From Telopea speciosissima (taxonomy: Eukaryota; Streptophyta; Magnoliopsida; Proteales; Proteaceae): DNA of 64,000 nt. The notes beneath the pieces are model-generated. The model saw nothing but the letters and a program-made list of their open reading frames with translations, searched no databases and had not been told where the DNA came from. The translations under genes were made by a program, and so were the position numbers. Of this stretch, positions 32,982-43,370 are shown piece by piece. The stretch is taken from NCBI RefSeq assembly GCF_018873765.1, contig NC_057924.1:15897001-15961000 (forward strand), read 5' to 3'. Numbering within the stretch: position 1 is the stretch's first letter; every line of letters begins with the position of its first letter.

Positions 32982-34388
32982 TGATGCAGGAGAACCTCCA
33001 TGAGGAGTTATTAGGCTTGGGATAATATTGGGTCTTATTTTGTAATGGGCTGGAATATAAAGCTTAATAGATAGTAATTAGTATCCATGTTTTTGGGAGT
33101 TGGTGTCTAATTTCTTTTGATTTGTCATAGATTCTCAGTAGAAATAGTTGAAAAGGAAGTCCTAGCCTTATTAGTTAGGTGTCTAGAGTTGTTGCGAGTC
33201 TTTATCTCTTTAATTTTATATTTCAATTAAGTTTCTTTATGGATCTATAAGGGGAAAACATGGATAAGATCTATTCTTTTCAGGATTAGTCATTGAGTCA
33301 ACTGGGATTCAATATATATCACAGTTGTCAAGGCGTCGCCTAGGTGTCCTGACCATTTTTTTTCTTTTGGCGCCTTGTTTGCCTGGGTGGCACCTAAGCG
33401 CCTTGTTGATGTTGCCTTAATTTTTTACCCCCTCAACCGCCTTGGTTTGCCTAGGCGTTGTGACAACAATGATTTACATATTTTTTTAGGTTTCTTAAAC
33501 GTTTGTTTAGAAACTTGAAGGGTCACTTGTTCGGTAGTTTTAGGAGTCTTAAAGTGGGTCAAATTAGTCTTTATAAATATGGCTGTATCCCCGTATGAAT
33601 CCTTCGTAAGCAGGTGTTCTGGTTGGCCCAACCAAGGATGAATCCTTGATTGGCAAGACCAATTTACCCTGAGGTCCCATCCTCACATATCAAGTTTCAG
33701 CCCAAATGGAGTTTGCCACAAGGCAAAATAAAGCATTAAAAATATCTGGACAACCAAGAGGGTGCACAAGTTACCGATGGGATGCGTGTGACATACATGG
33801 GAGAATAAAATGACTGAATTTGGGGCTGAAATCTGACACAGCCAATTCATACATTTCCTACACATCCAACAGTCAGAATTGCCACCTCATCCTTGCATGT
33901 GGTACAAATATGTGTGTCAACTAGGAAGGAATCATGGTTGACTCAACCAGAAATCCTTTTGCCTTCTCCCCCCCGCCCCTCTTGAATGGAACAAATTTGT
34001 CATTTGATTGTGAGGCTGTAGCCCATGTATCTTACCAGTGTGACTGTTATCTACTACTTCTGGTTGCTATCAACAACTGCTGCTGCTCTCTTTCTTCCCC
34101 CCTCTTCTTTATTTCAGTTTATCGACAGATTTGAACTTCTCTCTTATTTTGCCTAAAAATAGCATTGATTCTGTCAATCCTCCCCTAATATTCTTACTGT
34201 TTAGCTTCCCCATATCTTTTATTACCCACAGTTCTCTCTTAAATCTGGTCTGCTAAACAGAATTTCTGAATCTGATTCCTAATTTGATTTCGAGATCTGT
34301 ATTTAATCTGTTAAGCTTCTGCCTAATTATTCTGTTAATAGGGCCCCCCGCAGGCTAGATTGGATCATTTGATCCCCTGTCTGCATCA
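32982..34388. mobile_element. Possible LTR (TGATG...CATCA), about 1.4 kb
   Basis: The segment begins TGATGCAGGAG and ends TCTGCATCA, perfect 5-bp inverted ends, with an overall composition like the TGATG-type LTRs elsewhere in the window. The flanking 5-mers AGAGG and CGAAG do not match, so the call is tentative. A MITE lies inside at 33321-33472. Confidence 0.45.
33321..33472. mobile_element. MITE of the GTTGTCAAGGCG family
   Basis: The left end CAGTTGTCAAGGCG and right end GTTGTGACAACAATG are imperfect inverted copies, with interior phrases GCCTAGG and GGCGCCTTG. It resembles the cleaner copy at 59872-59992. No target duplication is visible. Confidence 0.6.
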
Positions 34389-35679
34389 CGAAGATCCCAA
34401 TATTAAGATAAAGGAATTTCAAAGTATAATACATCAAAATATTCAACTTAAAAGACAACTCTCTATTTTTTCATTTGTTAAGAATTTCTCTTATTATGGA
34501 AGCTCTAGATGAGGCTTGGTGTGAAAAGCAATTGCAGAGCCTTGATCCCATACTTTAGGCTTAGAATTAACCTCTCCCACTCCTTAAGAACATGAGGGAT
34601 GGAAAAAAAAAAAAAAAAGATGTCGAACCATTGCTACTTATTCATTGCCTATGTTTACTCCCCTCATTGGAATATACAATTATTTTCCCTTAAGAACCTG
34701 GTTAATGAACCTAATCTTCCCAACTCCCAAAACCTAATTCTTTGGTCTCAAGTCTCAACACCATCATCAATCAATAAATTGAAGCCTCTTAGGATCTATC
34801 CTATTCCAAACAAACATACGTGAAGTTTATCATATGATTGAAAACTACCCATATGATTTTTGGAAGGAACTTTGGTCAAAACTAAAATTCCTTCAAGAAA
34901 GAACTCCAGAAGTAGGATTGGAAGAACCCAAAAAATTTAGTAGATTGAAGAGCACTATATATGGCAATATTAAAACAAAAGCCCCTAATTTTTTTTCTTT
35001 AAAAAGATTACACTATAATGTAAGGAACTAACATCTAATTAATAGATTTGAATAGAAAAAATCAATTGAAATTGTAGGATTCATGTATCAGACCATAAGA
35101 TCCAGACTGTAATCAGTAGATAAATTCAAAAAACAATGCAATAGTATGATTCAAATCATACTGCCTATCATTCATGTCGTGAATTGTGGACCATATCACA
35201 AATCATATGATGTGAACAATATTGCCCACTGGCCCCACTCACCTAAAGTTATCAAAGTAAATGGTAACACTGAGAACCACCAATATCTCAAAAACAATCA
35301 GATCAGAAATCAATCAAGCCAAAAATGTAAAGAACAAAAACATCCAAGAGCATGAATATCAACCTGAGAAAATGGAAATGACCAAACCAATACCAGATAA
35401 GCATCTCCATTCAAACAATGTACACCCTAGATGGGCTTCCTTTATAAAGGAGATATCCAAATCATCAAGCCAAGCATGAAGTCAATGAACACTTGTCACT
35501 ACATTATTCTGTAACCTATGAAGTCAGGATTGCGTATGGTTATTTGAAGTGTCAACAGAAGTACCTGCAACGTTGCCACCTGTAGTGTAGATGCTAAGGG
35601 CTTTAACCATTGGAGTCCTAATCAGGTAAAATATTTGTTTCCTTTTGCCCAGAATTGTGGTTAGGAAGGAATTTAAACA
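34389..35679. other. No gene recognised
   Basis: AT-rich DNA. Short open frames at 34599-34823, 34834-35031 and 35146-35479 show no domain. An A16 run lies at 34602-34618. Confidence 0.4.
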
Positions 35680-35688
35680 TTATATCTA

Positions 35689-37082
35689 GAGCAAATTACA
35701 TGCACCTCCCAGCTGTTTGAAACAATAACAGAACACCCCCCTAGTTTCACATTTTACGTGCACCCCGTGGATGTTTGGGAGGCTTACAAATAAACCCTTA
35801 CCGTTAAGTTTAAACCGTTAGCTGTAGTTAAAATATTGAAAATGGTTATATTACCCTTCTAATTTTTCCATGGACAATTTTACCCTTGTAGAACATAAGC
35901 ATAGGATTCAAACCCATCTGTCCCAAAACTAATCTGTTCCCAAAACCTGATCGACCGATCGGTGCCTCCATTGAAGAACCTCAGATCTCCATCCGACGAA
36001 ATTTAAAATCTCCCAAAAATCCAAAACAACATTGAGTAGCAGAAGCTGATTAGTAACTATTCCACCAGGATAGAATGATAGAAGTAAAGTACAAGCTTCT
36101 GTAATACCACAGCAATCCAATACGTAACCCTAACTGATCCAACAGAGTTTTGAGCCAATCTACAACTTGTCTGCAACCAGAATAAATGCTTATTCTAACA
36201 TGTAAACCAACCAATCAGCCATTAAATCAAGCTTAGAATCTGTTTAATGGAAGCAACAAGCACCTCGACCCAGCAGGTAACTAAAGATAGTAAATCAATG
36301 GCAGTAGAAACTGTTCAGATCGATCGATTCACCAATAAAATAGCCTCAGGGCCATAATTTACCTGAAGCATAGAGGTTTTAAGGAACTGAAACTTTACCA
36401 CCAAATCAAATCTGCCATGAATGAACTTCCAAACATCATAACCAGATCTATCTTCTACTATAGACAAGCCAAGCCAAGCCAGCCTCATTACCCTCTGAAG
36501 ATGACATGGGTTCTCTGTTCTCCCAAGGGTTTTTGATTCTTGGGTTTTAATCTCAATGGCTCTTTCATTGAGTCGTATTAAAAATAAAATAAAAAAATTG
36601 GGCAGCCGAAGGCCACCATGATCGGCATCCATGGCTGCCGTTTGAAGCACCATAGCAGGTGCATATTTAAGGGTACTTGAACCAGCCATTAAAAGAAGGG
36701 GTTTTATTAGGGTTTCCTATGGGCATTAGAACGACGATCGGATACCGACATCAAGTTCGCTGGAGTCATGCTGTCGTTCGCCAGAATCATAGAGGCCAAA
36801 TACCATCGGGAGAAGCTGGAATCGGCGGCTGAAAATCACAAAAACCCCTTGCGTTTTCTGATTTTTCTGTTCTATGCGGAGGTTGAAGACGGGGATATCC
36901 TCGTCATTACTGAATTTGTTTTAGGACCACTAAACTAAAAGGGGAAAACAGTCTTTTTACTTTAAAAAACTAACAGCTCACTAACACTGTAAGCCATCAG
37001 GGGGTTATACGTAAAAAGTGAAACTAAGGGGGGTGTTCTATTATTGTTTCAAACACCAGGAGGGTTGCATGTAATTTGCTCT
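35689..37082. mobile_element. Mutator-like element, 1394 bp
   Basis: A perfect 9-bp duplication TTATATCTA flanks the element (35680-35688, 37083-37091). The terminal inverted repeats start GAGCAAATTACATGCA and extend about 100 bp or more, sharing TGTTTGAAACAATAA and AGAACACCCCCCT. No transposase is present. The interior is partly GC-rich near 36700-36900 and could be captured host sequence, but I recognise no family. Confidence 0.9.
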
Positions 37083-37091
37083 TATATCTAT

Positions 37092-38246
37092 GATAACTGC
37101 TCCCTCCTGCGAATCATCAAACATGTGAAAAGCACACTGTTCTTTTGGGCATCTGTTCTTTAGGAGCACTGAGGCCTTACTTACAGTATAAGGCAAACTC
37201 ATAATCTGAGATTGCATTCTTTGTTATTCATATTTCTCTATATGGTTTTGCACACCTGATCATATTACATATTCGTCAAGCTACAAGTGTTTGATTCCTA
37301 TCCAATCCTGGTTCAAATCAACCAGGAATCAGCCGGAAACGCCAAAAGCCAAATTGGGAGAGGAGGGTATTGATTTCCTTATATCTCAGATATTTGGAGT
37401 TCTTGGCTCAAAATTCTTTAAGGTCTCGCTACAAGAGGTAAGTTTACTTCCCTTTCTGCACTTCTGGAGACCAAAGGAAGGAGATAATGGCCAATAAATG
37501 AGATCTATGCATATTTTTGGTCAACGCCATTTGCCTTGTTGAGAATCAGGAACAATTGGAGTTGGGAACCACAAATTCCAATCCATATAGGCTGATTCCA
37601 CCGATCCGATCCCGATTTTTGAAACCATGATAATCTGATTATTTTATTTAACATATTGTTTTTCTTTTTAGGGGGTTGGGGAGGTGAGCAGAGAAATTTG
37701 CAACTGGGCCACTCAAAACAAAAGGGCGTACCCAGTGCACGAGGTTCCCGCCACTGCAGGGTCTGGCAAAGGTCATAATGTACGAACAACAACCACGTAA
37801 GCATAAATATACATAACTCAAAAATAACAATCATGTAAGAAGAAATATAAATATTCTAAGAACAACAACAATTCAGATATCTTCCCAGGAATATCCCTAA
37901 CTGTGGCATTACTTCATAAATTAATATGAACAGTAATAGCACCAATTAGTTCAAAATTGCAAGTTGCACAATGCAAGTACTTGCAAGATCACCAAGTTCA
38001 ATGGTATCAGACCACGCCTAAAGAAAGCAACTGAAATGTAAATAATAAGTATTTCTCAACATTGCTTTTAGCAAGATATGAGCAAGGAAACCCATAAAAT
38101 TTGGTTGGAAGTCAGATAGGAATACCATAACCACAGATATACAACTCAAGAACGTTACCATAGCTTGTACTTGAGAATAATATTTTTAATAGGAAAAATA
38201 TTTTCTTTGATAGCTAGTGAAACACAATGACCAAGTTATATCATAC
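37092..38246. other. No exon found; dispersed-repeat copy near 37690-37785
   Basis: This lies 3' of exon 9 of the OEP39-like gene on minus. I looked for the next exon (starting NKMTEG in relatives) and did not see it. On minus, 37785-37690 matches the dispersed repeat at 52735-52790 (CCCTG(C/T)AGTGGC(G/T)GGA, CGTGCA(C/A)TGGGTA). Confidence 0.5.
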
Positions 38247-40116
38247 CAAAGGGAATGTTAATTCATTGTTCACGATGAGACACGATCTCCCAGATCCTAC
38301 AACACCCTCACGATATCCTCGAACACTACCAAGACCGCCAATTGCAAATGCTTGGTAAGGTGCCATGCCCCCTACAATGGAACCACCTGTCAGGCTATAA
38401 GACAAAAGGTAAGACCAGTGGCAGAAAAGTACCAAAAAAGAACCCAAAAGTGATATTCTTTCCTAAATGCACCAAATGAAAGCTCCTTCACCTTGCCAAG
38501 AAAAATGCAGGCCCATGTTTAACCTCCTTTAATGTGACAAATTTGAATCGGTCAAAGATCAGCCACTTGGATAGAACAGGAATACCTTGTTCCATTTGAA
38601 GTTTCAACTAAAAGAACCATGAACAACACAATTGTTAAGTATAAGAAAATTTTCCCCAGGTTTCCTATAAAACAGATATTCAGATCAGCAAGTAGGGTAT
38701 TTTACTTGCGAGAAACTATGATCATTGGCATTCACATAATGTGATTCCTGCTTCAGAACTACCATACTATCGTGTGATGTGCCACTGCATAAGAAGAATT
38801 TCCATACAACATTGAAAATCAATAGATTGGGTTTAATTTGATGATTGAAAAATCAATACATATGTCATTCAGGATGCTTCAAGTTTATTTATTCACGCAA
38901 ACCCAATCATCTGCAGGTCACAGGAAACCCGTCAAGGTCTCTGCTTATGAAGAAGTGGCCATCATCATTAATTGGTCGGACATGCTGGTACAAAATACAA
39001 TGCATAAGTTAGTTTCATTAGCAACTGAATCTAAAGGGTGAGGAGAGTGAGGGAGCACAATAGTCCTTGAGAACTGTAAAAAGTTAGATCCACCTCAAAC
39101 TTTATGCTGGTGGTGCTGGTCCAATTTGAACTTGCAGGTTCATTTAGATCAACTCCAGCTGACAAGCGGCACAAATTGACACCTCCATTTCCTGAGCGGG
39201 AGAAATTGTCGTTGGGCAACCCATGGACTCCAATCTCGGGAGAGATTGAGTGTTGGGGGAGGGGGGGTTCAAAATACTTTCTTAGTTACAACATTGTAGA
39301 GTGAACTTATTATTATTCCTACAACTGAATTATTCATCTAGATCAACCGAATGGGTTATTGATGTGTGTAGACATGATTCAGGAAGTTCCTATGTAACCC
39401 AATTTTCATCTGGGAGAAAGTAATTAAATCCATTCAATATTCTTTTGCAGTAAAAAAAAAACAGAAGAAGAAAGAAGCATACCTGAATAACGAAAGATTA
39501 TTAGGCGACACCCTGGGTCTCGGCATTCTGAAAGCTATCAAGATATTAGAATCATACAGGGCCTCATCCACGGACACGTCAAGCTTCTCACTTCCGCCAA
39601 AACAAACTGGGGTGTTTGATACAAAGACTAGAATACGTAGAAAGATTATACCCATCACAGTCAGAAAGGAAATTCAACAAACGAACATAAACCCAGACAC
39701 CTATCTTCGAATGGAAGTCGATAAATAACAGAATCCAATACAGTACCTTCCAATAATCTGAGAAAATGGATGGCCAGAATCCTTGACAATAAAAATACAC
39801 ATCCATAACAATAAAGTCTGAGAATCGTAACCAAATATAAGTATATAACCATGGAAGAAGCAAAGAGCAGTACACAAAAACCTGAATGGAGGAAGCATTA
39901 AAGCTGTAAATAGCTTGTGAGTGAAATCCACATTTACGTCTATCTTGGCTGCAAAGTAACAGCAATGGCGTGAGAACAACTACTGCCACAACAATTAATA
40001 TTTGTGGAAATGTCTTTAAACTCTCTATCAGAGTCCATCTCCCGTGCGTCTGTCTCTGAGAAGGTGGTAAAGGGGAACTAACCTTTGCCGACATGGATGC
40101 TCTTTTGAGCTTCCAT
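38247..40116 (-). pseudogene. OEP39: OEP36/OEP39-like (short OEP80 family) gene, exons 1-9, probably pseudogene
   Basis: On minus the exons are 40116-40083, 39948-39882, 39781-39747, 39627-39483, 39280-39094, 38984-38911, 38784-38706, 38607-38492 and 38394-38247. Together they encode the chloroplast outer-envelope beta-barrel family related to OEP80/Omp85, without POTRA domains. Landmarks are AKIDVNVDFTHKL (exon 2), FGGSEKLDVS (4), DNFSRSGNGGVNL (5), HVRPINDDG (6), HDSMVVLKQES (7), EQGIPVLSKWLIF (8) and FAIGGLGSVRGY (9). Three defects stand out. Exon 3 is one base short and a T4 run in exon 4 adds one, so a short conserved stretch is read out of frame and then restored. Exon 6 ends at CAG/AT instead of CAG/GT. 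The next exon is missing and the last exon survives only as a frameshifted relic 12.8 kb away. A functional gene with sequencing errors is the alternative. Confidence 0.75.
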
Positions 40117-41185
40117 CCCATTACTTCTGCAACCATTAATTAAACGAAATTCCAATTCTGTTTTAACGAACTTCAAATGGGATGATGAAAGGAAAAGTTA
40201 ATATAGTGTCGTTACATTGTTGGAGAGTGGTGGAAGGGCTTCTCAGTTCAGTTCCGCCTCTTATTCGAGCGGAGATGGCGTTTGTTTGTTCTTTGCGTCT
40301 TACTTCCTAGATATTCCTTCGTACACGTTCAGAGGGGACGAGACTTGTTCTTGTACTGTGATGTGTATGGTGTATGATGCACGTGCAATACTGTGACTTG
40401 TCTAGCTTTTGCTTTGTTCTCTGGCTTCTTCCATTCCTGGGTTTAAGTTCGATTAGTCTCCAAAGTACTTACTTCTTATGGACATTTCATAAACATTAAA
40501 CTACTGTTCGATATAACTTGAGATTAATATTGACATGGAATTTTATCGTATAGAATGTTCATGTTGTTTTGAATTTCCCCATGCTAAAGTTGCAGATGAT
40601 GATAAGTAATAAATAATGGTTGGGGTGCAACATGGACGACTTTTACTGTTTTTCTGGAGCATGAATTATGCTATATCTTTCGGGTGTTTGTGTGCTTTTG
40701 GATTTTGTATAGTTTACAGTAGGATAAGATACTAATACGTATACATTTCTTGTATGAAAATACATCCCTTCTAATTGGGAAAACGGTTAACAATCCCAAT
40801 GATACATATGGAGTTGTTTGAAAACTCAGAGAGGTCCAGCTCATCATAGTAATATTGTATGTGATTACCATATAATTGAATGGACTGTTCATAACAGAAA
40901 GTATCTCCAAATATCTGCTTTAATTTTCAAATTTATGGATTTTGTACTGTTATAATTATCTTGGATAATTATGCTCCATTATGTCTTTTGTTTTTTTATC
41001 TTATGGATTATGGATTGAACGCATTCAATGAATTGACTTATTACATTGGTGGATGTTAACAAATACTGGTTTCACTGATCATGTTTGAAGATTTATCCAT
41101 AAGATTTACAATGTATTGTTATTATTGTTCAATTTATGCGTTAATTCCATATGATTAAGTTCTTGATTAATTGTCTAGCTATAAA
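40117..41185. other. 5' flank of the OEP39-like gene, otherwise nothing recognised
   Basis: The first 200-300 bp should hold its promoter (a GC-richer stretch at 40200-40340). The rest is AT-rich with no gene. Confidence 0.4.
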
Positions 41186-41192
41186 ATTAGGT

Positions 41193-41427
41193 CAAGGATC
41201 GAGATCTCGTTTTCGGGCTTGGTTTCGGCAGGTGTGAAACCGAGACGTACCGGATCTCTTTCGAGATTTTGACACTGGGTTTCGACCCTGGGGCCTCCTT
41301 GGGTTGAAACCTAGGATCAAAACTTAGGTTTCGACCATGGGTCTCGACCCTTGGTTTCATAAACCAGGCACGCAACCAAGACAACTCGGAGATTTCAGTC
41401 AGTTTCGACCGAGATTTAGTTCCATGG
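41193..41427. mobile_element. Short element of the CGAGATCTCG family
   Basis: The ends are imperfect inverted copies (CAAGGATCGAGATCTCG against CCATGGAACTAAATCTCG) and the flanks carry ATTAGGT on both sides (41186-41192, 41428-41434). The repeated TTTCGACC and GAGATTT phrases match the ends of the Mutator-like foldback at 29890-31291, so it is probably a small relative. Confidence 0.6.
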
Positions 41428-41845
41428 ATTAGGTAATATTTACTCAGTATGGATCTTGATTAAGCTCCAGCTGAATTTTGAAATTGAAATGCATAACACC
41501 GAAACTTATCCATTTTTGAATTGGTATAGTGTCCATTTCTTTCAACTGAATATTTTTGCTTAACCATTTTCCAAACCATACAATACTTGAATTTATAACT
41601 TGCTGTATTTTTCCATCCAAGATTGTTGACTATAAACTTTGGGAAAAGGTTCTCTGAGCCATCAGCGCAGGATACACTAGCACCTCTTTGTCTATCTCTC
41701 TCCTCACATTACATGATCTTGCTGTCCTCCAATGGAAGATACTATTTTGCCGCACCTCGTTGGTGTGCTCCCATATACCGCTTGCTCAGAGAACCCTCTC
41801 CCATAAACTTTATGGTTCGGACTAAATCTGATAAAAGTTTGGGTA

Positions 41846-43231
41846 TAAGGATGCAAGTTTGGCCCTGTCGGCCTGAACCCGCCCTGGCCAGCCCTGAACC
41901 CGAACAGAGCCTGGGCTGAGATATTTGGCCCTGAGGGCAGGTCAGGGCTGGAAATTTCTAGCCCTAAGTCAAGGTTGGTTCGGGTCAGGGTTGAGGCCTT
42001 GGGCTAAGCCTGGCCTGGCCTGGCCTGACCCTGTTTTTAGTTATACTATAAAATATATATTGATATAATTAAGGGTGTCAAACAGTGTGGCTCTGGTTAT
42101 TCGGTTCAGTTGCGATGTGGTTTACATTTTGATAAGGTGAAATCAAAATCGAACCGGATAGGAATCAGTCAAAATCAGAATCGTTTTGCATACAGTCTGA
42201 TTTTACCAGTTTCTATTCGGTTTTCGTTATCCGATTCACAACCGGTTTACATGCGGTTTGTGTAGTGTCGTTTTGGGAAACAATAATGAAGAAAAACTTG
42301 GTTTTCAATGCCTTTATATTCCCGTGTTTCCCCATTGTCTTCCGGTCTCCCTCACTCATCATATTTACTATGCCTATGTGATAAAAATAAAAACTTACCA
42401 TCTGCATCCATCCTTTTCTTTTCCTATTCTTTGTTTTTCTATTTTTTTTTTCTTTTTCACTCTCACGTGATGAGCAAACTATTTCTTCTATTAAAAAGTA
42501 GAATTTTGTTAATCCATTTTTACATCATCCATAATTTTTAATTCATACTTAAACTAATATAATATATAGTTAACCCATGGCGTTTTACTTATTTTATGCT
42601 TCAAGTTGATGCAATAATTATATTTATTAAATTAATTATATATTATTAATTAATCCAATTGATGCATGGGTTAATATTAAAGTAAGAGGTATCGATTTCT
42701 ATTCGGTTTTTCCAGTTTCTTATTCAGTTTAGAGCCGCGATTTTACGGTGAAAGTCAAAACCGAACCGGAAAAAAAACCTATAAAATTAAAACCGGATCA
42801 TTTTTCTGCGGTGCGATTCAATTCGATCATAAACGATCGATTCCGATTCCGATATTCGATTTCTGTTCTATTTTGATATCCTTAGATATAATATATATAT
42901 ATTATAAATTTTAAACTTCACCCACATTTTGTTATATAATATCTTATATACGAAGATAATAAGTGATAAAATATATTTTATTATAGTGTTATTTTAAGTA
43001 AAATTGATAATTTTCTCCCCGCACCATTCCAGTCCATGCATTTTCTTCCCCCTCCCCATGATTAGGGCCAATCAGGGTTAGCCCGGCCCGACCCTAAAGA
43101 CGGGTCAGGGTTGAATTTTTCAGGCCCTGAGTCGGGGTCGGATCGGGCCTGGGCCCGGGCCCAGCTAAGGGGACTTAGGGTTGGGCAAGGGTTTAATAAA
43201 GCCCGCCCAACCCGACCCTGTTGCAGCCCTA
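41846..43231. mobile_element. Non-autonomous hAT element, outer of a nested pair
   Basis: It is flanked by perfect 8-bp duplications TTTGGGTA (41838-41845, 43232-43239). The right end GTTGCAGCCCTA and left end TAAGGATGCAAG are imperfect inverted copies. The interior is rich in GGGTC / GACCC phrases typical of one plant hAT class. No transposase is present. A second hAT sits inside. The element ends 139 bp upstream of the RRP46 start codon. Confidence 0.85.
42070..42884. mobile_element. Non-autonomous hAT element, inner
   Basis: Perfect 8-bp duplications GATATAAT flank it (42062-42069, 42885-42892). The ends TAAGGGTGTCAAA and TTTTGATATCCTTA are inverted matches. Subterminal AACCGGA / TCCGGTT-like and CGGTTTT phrases are typical of hAT MITEs. 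The interior is AT-rich with no ORF of note. It is younger than the 41846-43231 element that contains it. Confidence 0.88.
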
Positions 43232-43238
43232 TTTGGGT

Positions 43239-43356
43239 ACTTGGTTCTTCCTGTGAAGGTCTGATATTAAAGCTGGAACTTAGAAACAGTCAACTGAGTT
43301 CTGACGAATACTTGTTTCTTCCTGTGAAGATTTAATATTAAAGCTGTGGAACTTTA
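43239..43356 (+). repeat. Diverged tandem duplication in RRP46 5' leader, period 71 bp
   Basis: The phrase TTCTTCCTGTGAAG occurs at 43245 and 43316, each followed by ATATTAAAGCT and GGAACTT. Both copies lie between the hAT target duplication and the RRP46 ATG, in the presumed 5' UTR or core promoter. Confidence 0.85.
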
Positions 43357-43370
43357 AGGTTTGAACGATT

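Noticed and set aside
32982-34388. Full LTR retrotransposon
   Set aside because: No internal domains, primer-binding site or matching second LTR; kept only as a tentative LTR.
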